A stretch of 36,358 bases of DNA from the NCBI GenBank assembly GCA_015492435.1, contig WGFB01000084.1, positions 1 to 36,358 on the forward strand, written 5' to 3'. This document shows, in pieces, positions 29,263-36,358 of this stretch. This DNA comes from Gammaproteobacteria bacterium. GTDB lineage: Bacteria > Pseudomonadota > Gammaproteobacteria > SZUA-140. The notes under the pieces are model-generated. The model ran no database searches and was not told the origin of the DNA. It was given only the letters and a program-made list of their open reading frames with translations. The first letter of the stretch is position 1; every line of letters begins with the position of its first letter. The position numbers and the translations under genes were made by a program.

Positions 29263-29880
29263 TCACAACACATAGCGCAATATGGCCAGATAGTGGGAGA
29301 CACTGCCCGCCAGCACGAATAGGTGCCAGATGCCATGGGCGTGTTTCACGCGCGCATCGAGGGCGTAGAAGGCGATGCCGCCGGTATACAGCACGCCGCC
29401 CAGCACCAGCAGCGCGATGGCGCCGGCGGGCAGGGCCTGCACCAGGGGGTACATGGCCACCAGGATCAGCCAGCCCATCAGCAGGTAGATGACCATCTGG
29501 ATGGCGCGCGCGCCCTTCCTGTGCAGGATATCCACGATGATGCCAATGATGGCCAGCCCCCAGATAACGCCGAACAGGGACCAGCCCCATGTGCCATTGA
29601 GCGTGACCAGGGTGAAGGGCGTATAGGTGCCGGCGATGAGCAGATAGATGGCCACATGGTCGAGTTTTCTGAATATGTCCTTGGCGCGGCCGCGCAGTGA
29701 GTGATAGAGGGTGGACAGGGTATACAGCAGGAACAGGGAGGCGCCGTAGACGCTGAAGCTGACGATCTTCCACGGATCGCCCTGCTGGGAGGCGAAGACC
29801 ACCAGCACGATGAGCCCGGCCAGGGCCAGGGCGGCGCCGACCAGGTGCGTGATGGTGTTGAAGCGTTCGCCGTGATACAT
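29263..29880 (-). CDS. trhA: Hemolysin III / TrhA (PAQR family) membrane protein
   Basis: The 205-residue protein has seven hydrophobic segments. PAQR signature residues are in place: Glu5 and His12 in GERFNTITH, His60 in STLYHS, Asp74 in KLDHVAIY, and His182 and His186 in HAHGIWHLF, which together form the likely zinc site. The E. coli homologue YqfA/TrhA is linked to membrane energetics and lipid homeostasis; the haemolysin name is historical. The start lies 8 bp after the stop of the DUF188 gene, so the two probably share a transcript. Confidence 0.9.
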   Translation of the reverse strand: MYHGERFNTITHLVGAALALAGLIVLVVFASQQGDPWKIVSFSVYGASLFLLYTLSTLYHSLRGRAKDIFRKLDHVAIYLLIAGTYTPFTLVTLNGTWGWSLFGVIWGLAIIGIIVDILHRKGARAIQMVIYLLMGWLILVAMYPLVQALPAGAIALLVLGGVLYTGGIAFYALDARVKHAHGIWHLFVLAGSVSHYLAILRYVL

Positions 29881-29888
29881 CGCTAACG

Positions 29889-30365
29889 CTAGTTTCGCGC
29901 ATGGGACGCCGGGCTCAACCGGGCCAGCAGGCGGTCCAGCTGGTTGGCAAAGGCCTGGCGGTCGGCGTGAGTGAAGGCCGGAGGGCCACCCGTGTCCACG
30001 CCGCTGCCGCGCAGGGTATCCATGAAGTCGCGCATGTTGAGACGCTGGCGGATGTTGTCCGTGGTATAGAGTTCGCCCCTGGGATTGAGCGCCAGACAGT
30101 CTTTTGCGATGACGTCCGCGGCCAGGGGGATATCCGCCGTGATCACCAGGTCGCCTGCCCGCGCATGCTGCACGATATGATTGTCGGCCACGTCGAAACC
30201 GGCGCCTACCCGGATGGTGCGAATGTGGGGTGAGCAGGGCGCCTGCAGGGGCTGATTGGCGACCAGGACGAGGGGAATGCCCACGCGGACCGCGGCGCGG
30301 AACAGGATCTCCTTGACGGCCTTGGGGCAGGCGTCCGCATCTACCCAGATGGTGATGGTGTTCAT
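29889..30365 (-). CDS. YaiI/YqxD family (DUF188) protein
   Basis: The 158-residue protein carries the family signatures VDADACP (8-14) and TADIPLA, which resemble acidic metal-binding motifs of the PIN-like nuclease superfamily. Its biochemical function is not established. It is upstream of trhA on the minus strand with an 8-bp gap. Upstream lies a long non-coding divergent region shared with rhlE. Confidence 0.9.
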   Translation of the reverse strand: MNTITIWVDADACPKAVKEILFRAAVRVGIPLVLVANQPLQAPCSPHIRTIRVGAGFDVADNHIVQHARAGDLVITADIPLAADVIAKDCLALNPRGELYTTDNIRQRLNMRDFMDTLRGSGVDTGGPPAFTHADRQAFANQLDRLLARLSPASHARN

Positions 30366-30884
30366 GGTTTCACCGGCAAGTACTCCTTTCTATGGTAACC
30401 CAGTCATTTCAAAAAATTGGGTACTGGGATTGTGAAAGGTACAAGGTACAAGGGAAGTAGCCTTTTGTACCTTGTACCTTGTATCTTGTATCTTGAACCT
30501 TGTACCTTCCTGTGGCCTGATGCTGGATAAAACCTGGCGTGACGCCGAAGCTTGAGGCCGTCACACGCAGCAGGGCGAATGATACAAAGTGTTATCCCCG
30601 GCTGACACTCGCAATTTTATGCAACTGTCGGGGTAATAAATCGTACACCACGCCGGGTTTCTGTTACACTGGCGCCATTCCGCGCGCCTGACCGGTGGCG
30701 CCTTTTGCGATCTTCGACAGAATAACAACCGAAAGGTCGCCGGAAGGACACAAGCTGTTTGCATTACCCTGCCTCCCGGTTTCCGGGACAGGCCTCACGC
30801 ATACGCAAGATTCCCCTTAACCCGCCCGGACCGGTTCCCGCCAGCTCATGCTGCCCGGGAGGGCAAGACTGGAGTAGTGATTAC
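30366..30884. other. Divergent non-coding region between the DUF188 gene and rhlE
   Basis: This 519-bp region has no supported gene. It contains an inverted pair CCCAGT/ACTGGG (30399-30404/30423-30428), the heptamer repeat block at 30436-30508, and GGCGCC repeated on both sides of GC-rich DNA near 30673-30705. I could not choose a convincing promoter for either gene. An in-frame upstream extension of rhlE exists but lacks family resemblance. Confidence 0.5.
30436..30508. repeat. Heptamer tandem repeats in inverted arrangement
   Basis: Six tandem 7-mers of the form GTACCTT run from 30467 to 30508 (two exact, two GTATCTT, one GAACCTT, one exact). The opposite orientation AAGGTAC occurs twice at 30436-30449 plus a partial AAGG. 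The two sets can pair into a hairpin of at least 14 bp (30436-30449 with 30467-30480). This resembles short tandem repeat families seen dispersed in bacterial genomes. Confidence 0.85.
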
Positions 30885-32159
30885 ATGTCATTCGATACCC
30901 TCGGCCTGTCGGCCGAACTCCTGCGCGCCGTGGGCGAGCAGGGCTATACGGAACCCACCCCCATTCAACGCCAGGCGATCCCCGTCATACTGCGGGGCAG
31001 GGACGTGCTGGCCGGCGCCCAGACCGGCACCGGCAAGACGGCCGGCTTCACGCTGCCCGTGCTGCAACGCCTGCATACCAGGCCCAACGGCGGGCGGCGG
31101 GCCATACGCGCCCTGGTGCTGACCCCGACCCGTGAACTGGCCGCCCAGGTGGGCGACAGCATTCAGACCTACGGCCGTCACCTGCCCCTGCGCTCCGCCG
31201 TGATCTTCGGCGGGGTGAAGATCAACCCCCAGATCGAGAGACTGCGCCGCGGGGTCGATATCCTGGTGGCCACCCCGGGGCGCCTGCTGGATCACGTCAG
31301 TCAGAAAACCCTGGATCTGTCGCAGGTGGAGATCCTGGTGCTGGACGAGGCCGACCGCATGCTGGACATGGGCTTCATCCATGATATCCGCAAGGTGCTG
31401 GCCCTGTTGCCCGCCAGCGGTGAGCGCCAGACCCTGTTGTTCTCCGCCACCTTTTCAATGGAGATCAGGCAACTCGCCGACCGCCTCCTCGACGGTCCCG
31501 AACTCATCGAGGTGGCGCGCCGTAACACCACGGCGGAGCGTATCGCCCAGGTGGTGCATCCCGTGGACAAGCGCCGCAAGCGGGAACTGTTGAGTCACAT
31601 GATTGGGTCCAACGACTGGCGCCAGGTGCTGGTCTTCACCCGCACCAAGCACGGCGCCAACCGCCTGGCCCAGCAACTGGAGAAGGACGGCCTGCGCGCC
31701 GCGGCCATCCACGGCAACAAGAGCCAGGGCGCGCGCACCCGCGCCCTGGCCGAGTTCAAGAGCGGCAAGGTACGGGTGCTCGTGGCCACCGATATCGCCG
31801 CCCGCGGCCTGGACATCGATCAGTTGCCCCACGTGGTGAACTATGAACTGCCCAACGTACCCGAGGACTACGTGCACCGCATCGGCCGCACCGGGCGCGC
31901 CGGCAACGAGGGGGAGGCCGTTTCCCTGGTGTGCGTGGACGAGCACAAGCTGCTGCGGGATATCGAAAGACTGCTGAAGCGGGCGATCCCCAGGGTGGTG
32001 CTGCCGGGTTACGAACCGGATCCCGCCATCCGCGCCGAACCCATCCAGGAGGGCCGCAAGGGTGGAGGGCAGCGCCGTGGCCGGCAGGGCGACGGGCAGG
32101 CCAGGCCACGCCAGCAGCAACGCCGCTCCCGTCCTCGCGCGCAAAGTCGCGCGGCTTAA
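30885..32159 (+). CDS. rhlE: DEAD-box RNA helicase RhlE
   Basis: The 424-residue ATP-dependent RNA helicase has a Q-motif ([11 protein letters not shown] to PTPIQ), Walker A AQTGTGKT (45-52), PTRELA (81-86), TPGR (130-133), DEAD (154-157), SAT (187-189), RGLDI (307-311) and HRIGRTGR (331-338). A basic, Arg/Gln/Gly-rich tail at 388-424 probably aids RNA binding. RhlE proteins act in ribosome assembly and RNA turnover. The frame is open from 30759, but ATG 30885 with GGAG upstream starts the conserved MSFDTLGL. Confidence 0.93.
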   Translation: MSFDTLGLSAELLRAVGEQGYTEPTPIQRQAIPVILRGRDVLAGAQTGTGKTAGFTLPVLQRLHTRPNGGRRAIRALVLTPTRELAAQVGDSIQTYGRHLPLRSAVIFGGVKINPQIERLRRGVDILVATPGRLLDHVSQKTLDLSQVEILVLDEADRMLDMGFIHDIRKVLALLPASGERQTLLFSATFSMEIRQLADRLLDGPELIEVARRNTTAERIAQVVHPVDKRRKRELLSHMIGSNDWRQVLVFTRTKHGANRLAQQLEKDGLRAAAIHGNKSQGARTRALAEFKSGKVRVLVATDIAARGLDIDQLPHVVNYELPNVPEDYVHRIGRTGRAGNEGEAVSLVCVDEHKLLRDIERLLKRAIPRVVLPGYEPDPAIRAEPIQEGRKGGGQRRGRQGDGQARPRQQQRRSRPRAQSRAA

Positions 32160-32168
32160 GCCAGGAGG

Positions 32169-32540
32169 TCAGCGCATGGAGGCCTGGGCAGGGGGTGTCT
32201 CTTCTCCCTGAGGCCATGGCTGCACGCGCCGCTCCACGCTTACCGGGCGGTTGGTCCTGCGGCGGTCTTCCTGAATGCGCAGTTCGTTTTTCCTGGCAAA
32301 GCCGAGGATGAAGGCATACAGTTCGGGGTGGGTCTGGTTCAGCTTGCGGGCCACCACCAGGCATTTCTGTCCCTCGATGATGCAGGGCTGCACCAGGGAG
32401 GAATAGCGCAGGCGGTTGTCGGGGCCGAAGCTGGCCAGCGAGGCGGAGATACGCTCCACCCAGTCCGAGGGCCTGAACCTGCTGCCGTTGGCGCGCTTGC
32501 CGTCGATGATCAGGCGGTCGGGGAATGGCGTGTCTTTCAT
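32169..32540 (-). CDS. DUF3579 domain protein
   Basis: The 123-residue protein contains IDGKRANGSRFRPSDWVERI, then FGPDNRLRYSS, then QKCLVVARKL and LGFARKNELRI, the pattern I associate with the DUF3579 family of Beta- and Gammaproteobacteria. Function is unknown. The longer open frame reaches 32699, but the family similarity begins right after ATG 32540. Its ribosome site is weak. It is convergent with rhlE and divergent from ampG. Confidence 0.8.
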   Translation of the reverse strand: MKDTPFPDRLIIDGKRANGSRFRPSDWVERISASLASFGPDNRLRYSSLVQPCIIEGQKCLVVARKLNQTHPELYAFILGFARKNELRIQEDRRRTNRPVSVERRVQPWPQGEETPPAQASMR

Positions 32541-32700
32541 CTTGAATTTGTTTATTGTGTTATTGCGTGGTGTCAGAGGGCTTGCCCCAGGTCTATGCAT
32601 ATATCGTTCGGCGGGGAAAAAAATTGAGAAAGTTCCGATGCATGGCCAGGTTGTGGCTTCCCGGAAAAACAGAGTCGAGCGCCGCGCCGCGGATACCATA

Positions 32701-33975
32701 ATGGAGGGCAGGTCCTTCTTCGACAGAGAAACGCTGCGTCAGGTCGCCAACAAGCGCATCGGCATCGTGCTCCTGCTGGGGTTCTCCTCCGGCCTGCCCC
32801 TGGCCCTCACCTCCGGCACCCTGCAGGCCTGGATGACGGTGGAGGGCATCGACCTCACCACCATCGGCATCTTCACCCTGGCCAGCCTGCCCTATACCTG
32901 GAAGTTCCTGTGGGCGCCCTTCATGGACCGCTACGTGCCGCCCCTGTTCGGGCGCCGCCGCGGCTGGATGCTGTTGACCCAGGTGGGACTGGTGGCCGCC
33001 ATCGCCGCCATGGCCATGACCTCGCCCAGCGAGGCCACCTGGCGCATGGCCTTCCTGGCCCTGCTGGTGGTGTTCCTGTCGGCCTCCCAGGACGTGGCCG
33101 TGGACGCCTTCCGCACCGATGCCCTCCATGCCCGTGAGCGGGGCATGGGCGCCGCCGTGTTCGTGGGCGGCTACCGCGCCGCCATGCTGGTCTCCGGCGC
33201 CCTGGCCTTGGTGCTGGCGCAGCACCTGGGCTGGCAGTTCACCTATTTCCTCATGGCCGGCCTGATGGGCATCGGCGTGATCGCCACCCTGGTGGCCGAC
33301 AATCCGGATCTCGACGCGCCGCCCCCGGCCAGCACCTGGGCCGCCATCCGCGACCCCTTCCGGGAGTTCTTCTCGCGCCGCGGCGCCCTGGCCCTGTTGC
33401 TGCTGATCGTGCTGTACAAATTCGGCGACGCCTTCGCCGGTACTCTGACCACGGCCTTCCTGCTGCGCGACGTGGGGTTCGAGCTGCAGGAGATCGGCCT
33501 CATCACCAAGGGGGCGGGGCTGGTGGCCAGCCTGCTGGGCGTATTGTTCGGCGGGCTGCTGCTGGCGAGGATGGGACTGTACCACTCGCTGATGGTCTTC
33601 GGCATACTCCAGGCCCTCACCAACCTGGGGTTCTGGCTGCTGGCGGTGAGCGGCAAGAGCTTCGCCCTCATGGCCCTGGTCATCGGCATGGAGAACATCG
33701 CCGGCGGCATGGGCACGGCGGCCTTCGTGGCCCTGCTCATGGCCCTGTGCAACCACCGCTACAGCGCCACCCAGTTCGCCCTGCTGTCCGCCCTGGCCGC
33801 GGTGGGGCGGGTCTACCTGGGGCCGCTGGCCGGGTATCTCATCGACCACCAGTGGGTGGACTGGGCGGGGTTTTTCCTGTTGACCACGGCCGCCGCCCTG
33901 CCGGGGTTGTGGCTGCTGTGGAGGATGAAGCCCGTGGTGGCAGGGGCCGACGTGGATGGGATCGAGGGCCGCTAG
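32701..33975 (+). CDS. ampG: AmpG-type muropeptide permease (MFS transporter)
   Basis: The 424-residue inner-membrane protein has about 12 hydrophobic segments. AmpG features include LGFSSGLPLALTSGTLQAWM near the N-terminus, WKFLWAPFMDRY, SQDVAVDAFRTD and YKFGDAFAGTLTTAFLL. AmpG imports anhydro-muropeptides released during wall turnover, feeding recycling and, in some bacteria, beta-lactamase control. ATG 32701 begins close to the first membrane segment but lacks a ribosome site; ATG 32638, with GAGAAAG before it, would add 21 residues and is a real alternative. It is shorter than the 491-residue E. coli protein. Confidence 0.88.
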   Translation: MEGRSFFDRETLRQVANKRIGIVLLLGFSSGLPLALTSGTLQAWMTVEGIDLTTIGIFTLASLPYTWKFLWAPFMDRYVPPLFGRRRGWMLLTQVGLVAAIAAMAMTSPSEATWRMAFLALLVVFLSASQDVAVDAFRTDALHARERGMGAAVFVGGYRAAMLVSGALALVLAQHLGWQFTYFLMAGLMGIGVIATLVADNPDLDAPPPASTWAAIRDPFREFFSRRGALALLLLIVLYKFGDAFAGTLTTAFLLRDVGFELQEIGLITKGAGLVASLLGVLFGGLLLARMGLYHSLMVFGILQALTNLGFWLLAVSGKSFALMALVIGMENIAGGMGTAAFVALLMALCNHRYSATQFALLSALAAVGRVYLGPLAGYLIDHQWVDWAGFFLLTTAAALPGLWLLWRMKPVVAGADVDGIEGR

Positions 33976-33993
33976 GGCGGCGTTCTCTGTCTC

Positions 33994-34374
33994 TCAGCGG
34001 ACCACCCGGATCTCGACATCCAGGCCGAGGCTGGCCCATGCCCTGTCCGCGGTCAGCACCGGCAGCGCCTTGTCCAGGGCCAGCGCCAGGCAGGCGCGGT
34101 CCGCCATGGACAATCCCCGATTCCGGGTATGGGACCAGAGGCGCGCGGCGGTTTGCGCCTGTTGTGGCGTAAAGGGCTCGAAGGTCACGCCAACCTCCAT
34201 GAACTCCTGCTGCATCCCGTCGATATCCACTTTGCGTTGCAGTGATTTCTGCAGTACCTCCGACCAGTTCACGGCCGAAATACGGGCGCCCTCCAAGGCA
34301 GGGGATACCGTCTCGCCGCCCGGCTCCTCGTGCAGAAAGGCCAGCAGGGCGGAGGCATCGAGTACGACGCTCAT
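33994..34374 (-). CDS. vapC: VapC-type PIN-domain toxin
   Basis: The 126-residue PIN-domain ribonuclease has the four acidic metal-binding positions: Asp6 (VVLDASALLA), Glu39 (NWSEV), Asp92 (LSMADRACLALA) and Asp110 (LTADRAW). VapC toxins cut specific RNAs and are held inactive by the cognate antitoxin. The ATG at 34374 overlaps the antitoxin stop by ATGA. The length and motifs look intact. Confidence 0.9.
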   Translation of the reverse strand: MSVVLDASALLAFLHEEPGGETVSPALEGARISAVNWSEVLQKSLQRKVDIDGMQQEFMEVGVTFEPFTPQQAQTAARLWSHTRNRGLSMADRACLALALDKALPVLTADRAWASLGLDVEIRVVR

Positions 34375-34634
34375 GGTTTTCCGGACTCATCAGCCGCCGC
34401 GTCCCGCCGCTCGGCGAGCAGCTCATCCACCAGGCTGATGGTACTGGGGATGTGCCGAAACCGCTCGCGCAGACGCTTCTCCACGGTTTCCCGGCGTTCG
34501 AGCACCAGGCTTTCACCGACCTTCCGCGCCACCAGCCGGTCTCCAGGCTTCAATTTCAAGGCCTTGCGCAGCGCCGCGGGGATGACCACCCGCCCTTGGG
34601 CGCCGATTTGTACTTCATTGTCTGGTTGTGCCAT
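34371..34634 (-). CDS. vapB: VapB-type AbrB/MazE-fold antitoxin
   Basis: The 87-residue protein has an N-terminal SpoVT/AbrB DNA-binding domain (about 7-50: VQIGAQGRVVIPAALRKALKLKPGDRL) and a charged C-terminal tail that would wrap the toxin. A longer open frame reaches 34712, but ATG 34634 is preceded by AGAAG and fits the family. An upstream palindrome is a likely operator for autoregulation. Confidence 0.88.
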   Translation of the reverse strand: MAQPDNEVQIGAQGRVVIPAALRKALKLKPGDRLVARKVGESLVLERRETVEKRLRERFRHIPSTISLVDELLAERRDAAADESGKP

Positions 34635-34644
34635 TGATCTTCTT

Positions 34645-34675
34645 TTGTGCCACTTATATGAGAATCGTGACACAA
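34645..34675 (-). promoter_or_regulatory. Palindromic operator upstream of vapBC
   Basis: TTGTGCCAC (34645-34653) and GTGACACAA (34667-34675) are inverted with one mismatch around a 13-bp spacer, 10 bp upstream of vapB. On the minus strand, TATAAG inside the spacer could be a -10 box, which a bound VapBC complex would cover. Autoregulation is typical for such pairs; binding here is inferred. Confidence 0.55.
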
Positions 34676-34683
34676 ATTTTATT

Positions 34684-34707
34684 CCCAGTCCATTCCTGAT
34701 GACTGGG
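34684..34707 (-). terminator. Hairpin downstream of cca
   Basis: CCCAGTC (34684-34690) and GACTGGG (34701-34707) form a perfect 7-bp stem with a 10-nt loop 28 bp after the cca stop. On the minus strand it is followed by AATAAAATTT rather than a clean T-run, so termination is plausible but not certain. Confidence 0.45.
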
Positions 34708-34734
34708 TGCATCGATCAGGAGCCGGCCTGTCGA

Positions 34735-35952
34735 TCAAGGCATCTCTTGTGCAATGGCCTGGATGCGCCGGCGGCGCAGTTCCTCGGCCAGGGCCTGGCC
34801 CTGCAGGCCCTGCTCGGCCAGGGCGCGCGGGATGACGGAGAGGGCCGCCTGGAAGGCGCGGCGGAAGATGTCCGCCTGGGGATAGGGCCGGGTTTCCAGG
34901 CCCAGGCGGCCGCGGGCGTCCGCCTCGCAGGCAATGAGGAAGTCCTCCAGGCGCCGGGGGCGGCGGAAGGCGTCCAGCGACTCCAGGGTCTGGAGCAGGG
35001 TGGCGGGGCGCAGTTCGGCGGCGCGGTGGCAGTGGGTGTGATAGCGCGCCACGGCCACGGCCAGGTCGCGGTAGCGGTTGGGTATGCGCAGGCGCTGGCA
35101 CAGGGCCTCGATGAGGGCCGCGCTGCGCTGTTCGTGGCCGCGGTGGCCCGGCCACTGGGCGCGGGGCGTGGTGCCCTTGCCCACATCGTGCGCCAGGGCG
35201 GCGAAGCGGATGCAGGTGTCTTCCGTCAGTAAGGTTGCCTGCTCCAGTACCATCATGGTGTGCAGGCCGGTGTCGATCTCGGGGTGATACCGCGGGCGTT
35301 GCGGTACGCCATACAGGCGGTCGAGTTCCGGAAACAGCGCTTCCAATGCGTGGCAGTCGCGCAGCACCTTGAAGAACTCCGGGGGATCCGCCTCCCCCAG
35401 GGCGCGTTCCAGCTCCATCCAGACCCGCTCCGGCGTCAGGGCATCCACCTCCCCCCGCTGCACCATGCCGCCCATGAGGTCACGGGTCTCCGGCGCGAGG
35501 GTGAAGCCCAGGGGTTTGAGGCGCGCCGCGAAACGCGCCACGCGCAGGATGCGCACCGGGTCTTCGCCGAAGGCCGGGGAGACATGGCGCAGGATGCGCC
35601 GTTCCAGATCGCGGCGGCCGCCGTAGGGGTCGATGATCTCGCCGTCTTCTGCCTCGGCCATGGCGTTGATGGTGAGGTCGCGGCGGCGCAGGTCTTCTTC
35701 CAGGGTGACCCGAGGGTCGGCATGGACCTGGAAGCCATGGTAGCCGGGCCCCACCTTGCGTTCCGTGCGCGCCAGGGCATATTCTTCATGGGTCTCGGGA
35801 TGGAGGAAGACGGGGAAGTCCCGCCCCACCTGGCGGAAGCCCTGTGCCAGCATCTCCCCGGGTGTGGCGCCGACCACCACCCAGTCGCGTTCATCCACTG
35901 GCAGGTTCAGCAGCCTGTCACGTACCGCCCCCCCGACTAGATAGACTTTCAA
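34735..35952 (-). CDS. cca: tRNA CCA-adding nucleotidyltransferase with HD domain
   Basis: The 405-residue class II enzyme adds or repairs the 3' CCA of tRNA. It closely follows the E. coli Cca layout: GGAVRD (7-12), the metal pair region DERDWVVVG (20-28), [44 protein letters not shown], and a C-terminal HD domain (LAHDVGKG) with phosphohydrolase activity in E. coli. At the metal site it has Glu21-Arg-Asp23 where E. coli has Asp-Arg-Asp, a conservative change. The start is TTG at 35952, giving the conserved (M)[11 protein letters not shown]; longer frames run into the upstream gene. No good ribosome site is visible. It begins 11 bp after the upstream stop. Confidence 0.92.
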   Translation of the reverse strand: MKVYLVGGAVRDRLLNLPVDERDWVVVGATPGEMLAQGFRQVGRDFPVFLHPETHEEYALARTERKVGPGYHGFQVHADPRVTLEEDLRRRDLTINAMAEAEDGEIIDPYGGRRDLERRILRHVSPAFGEDPVRILRVARFAARLKPLGFTLAPETRDLMGGMVQRGEVDALTPERVWMELERALGEADPPEFFKVLRDCHALEALFPELDRLYGVPQRPRYHPEIDTGLHTMMVLEQATLLTEDTCIRFAALAHDVGKGTTPRAQWPGHRGHEQRSAALIEALCQRLRIPNRYRDLAVAVARYHTHCHRAAELRPATLLQTLESLDAFRRPRRLEDFLIACEADARGRLGLETRPYPQADIFRRAFQAALSVIPRALAEQGLQGQALAEELRRRRIQAIAQEMP

Positions 35953-35963
35953 TGGACTGCGGG

Positions 35964-36358
35964 CTAGTATTCGTGCCGCGCGAGTTGCCGGTACTGGTCC
36001 AGGCGGCCGGTATGGGTCCGATTGAGCAGATAGACCGGTACGATCTCTTCGATGCGGTGCAGCTCGATGTCGAAGAGGTCCGGCAGCGGTGTGCGGCACA
36101 CGCTGTCCACCTGAAGGCTGAGATAGTTGTCGTAGGTGAACAGCTTGCCCGGCAGTTTTTCCATGATTTTCGCCTGCAGGCGCGACAGGCCGTCACCCAG
36201 CTCGATGATCTGGCGGTTGGTCTTGATCACCTGGTTGGTGAACTCCAGCAATTGCAGCAGGGTGTAGGTGCGTGGCCCGCACAGGTCGTAGCGCTGCCCG
36301 ATGGTGTCACGCTCCTCCAGGGCCGTGACCATGATATCCACCACGTCGCCCACGTAGA
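35964..36358 (-). CDS. NDUFA9-like NAD(P)-binding epimerase-family protein, C-terminal part
   Basis: The frame is open to the right window edge, so the N-terminal Rossmann domain is missing. The visible 131 or so residues include [27 protein letters not shown] and a C-terminal part typical of the complex I NDUFA9-like subgroup of NAD-dependent epimerase/dehydratase proteins. The bacterial function of this subgroup is not settled. It precedes cca with an 11-bp gap, and the two are probably co-transcribed. Confidence 0.75.
   Translation of the reverse strand, partial: YVGDVVDIMVTALEERDTIGQRYDLCGPRTYTLLQLLEFTNQVIKTNRQIIELGDGLSRLQAKIMEKLPGKLFTYDNYLSLQVDSVCRTPLPDLFDIELHRIEEIVPVYLLNRTHTGRLDQYRQLARHEY

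Noticed and set aside
30561..30764. 67-codon minus-strand frame upstream of rhlE
   Set aside because: No ribosome site, no domain resemblance and Cys/Arg-rich composition; probably chance.
32593..33849. 418-codon minus-strand frame within ampG
   Set aside because: Repetitive Gln/Gly/His composition is the complement of the membrane-protein codons; no family resemblance.

Overview
This GC-rich window carries core chromosomal genes in a layout typical of Gammaproteobacteria: mrcA divergent from pilMNOPQ, then aroK-aroB, a DamX-like SPOR protein, gltB-gltD and hemE. The lactate-dehydrogenase-type malate dehydrogenase, the short malic enzyme and the AAA+SPOR form of DamX suggest a Chromatiales/Ectothiorhodospiraceae-like lineage. 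That placement is inference from gene content; no rRNA marker is present. I saw no rRNA, tRNA or CRISPR array and no prophage.

Layout. 1-420: the C-terminus of an IS200/IS605 transposase, a series of hairpins that probably form its right end, and a terminator. 421-1197: secreted thermonuclease-like protein. 1690-5558: a carbon-metabolism block (malic enzyme, malate dehydrogenase, citrate synthase), with a 161-bp MITE-like palindrome inserted just upstream of mdh. 5587-8070 (minus): penicillin-binding protein 1A. 8254-13296: the type IV pilus alignment and secretin operon pilM-N-O-P-Q, coupled by 4-base overlaps, followed by a large Ig-like lipoprotein with a calcium-loop motif (13349-15256). 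15421-20596: shikimate kinase, 3-dehydroquinate synthase, dGTPase, a small WGR-like protein and an AAA ATPase/transmembrane/double-SPOR protein. 20980-28140: glutamate synthase large and small subunits and uroporphyrinogen decarboxylase in one overlapping operon, behind a consensus-like promoter and a structured leader of about 260 nt. 28300-30365: a methyltransferase-like unknown, then a TrhA/hemolysin III protein and a DUF188 protein on the minus strand. 30885-33975: RhlE helicase, a DUF3579 protein (minus) and an AmpG-type permease. 33994-34634 (minus): a VapBC toxin-antitoxin pair with a palindromic operator. 34735-36358 (minus): tRNA nucleotidyltransferase and the end of an NDUFA9-like NAD-binding protein.

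Functional links. MrcA, the SPOR protein (septal peptidoglycan binding) and AmpG (muropeptide recovery) all concern the cell wall. PilM-Q build the pilus envelope complex, and the downstream lipoprotein may be an associated surface protein. The malic enzyme, Mdh and GltA connect to GltBD through the TCA cycle and 2-oxoglutarate; glutamate in turn is the usual bacterial precursor of tetrapyrroles, in which HemE acts. I found no unmistakable new multi-gene system. The most unusual items are the Ig-like lipoprotein in the pil cluster, the WGR-like/double-SPOR pair, the structured gltB leader and the methyltransferase-like protein.
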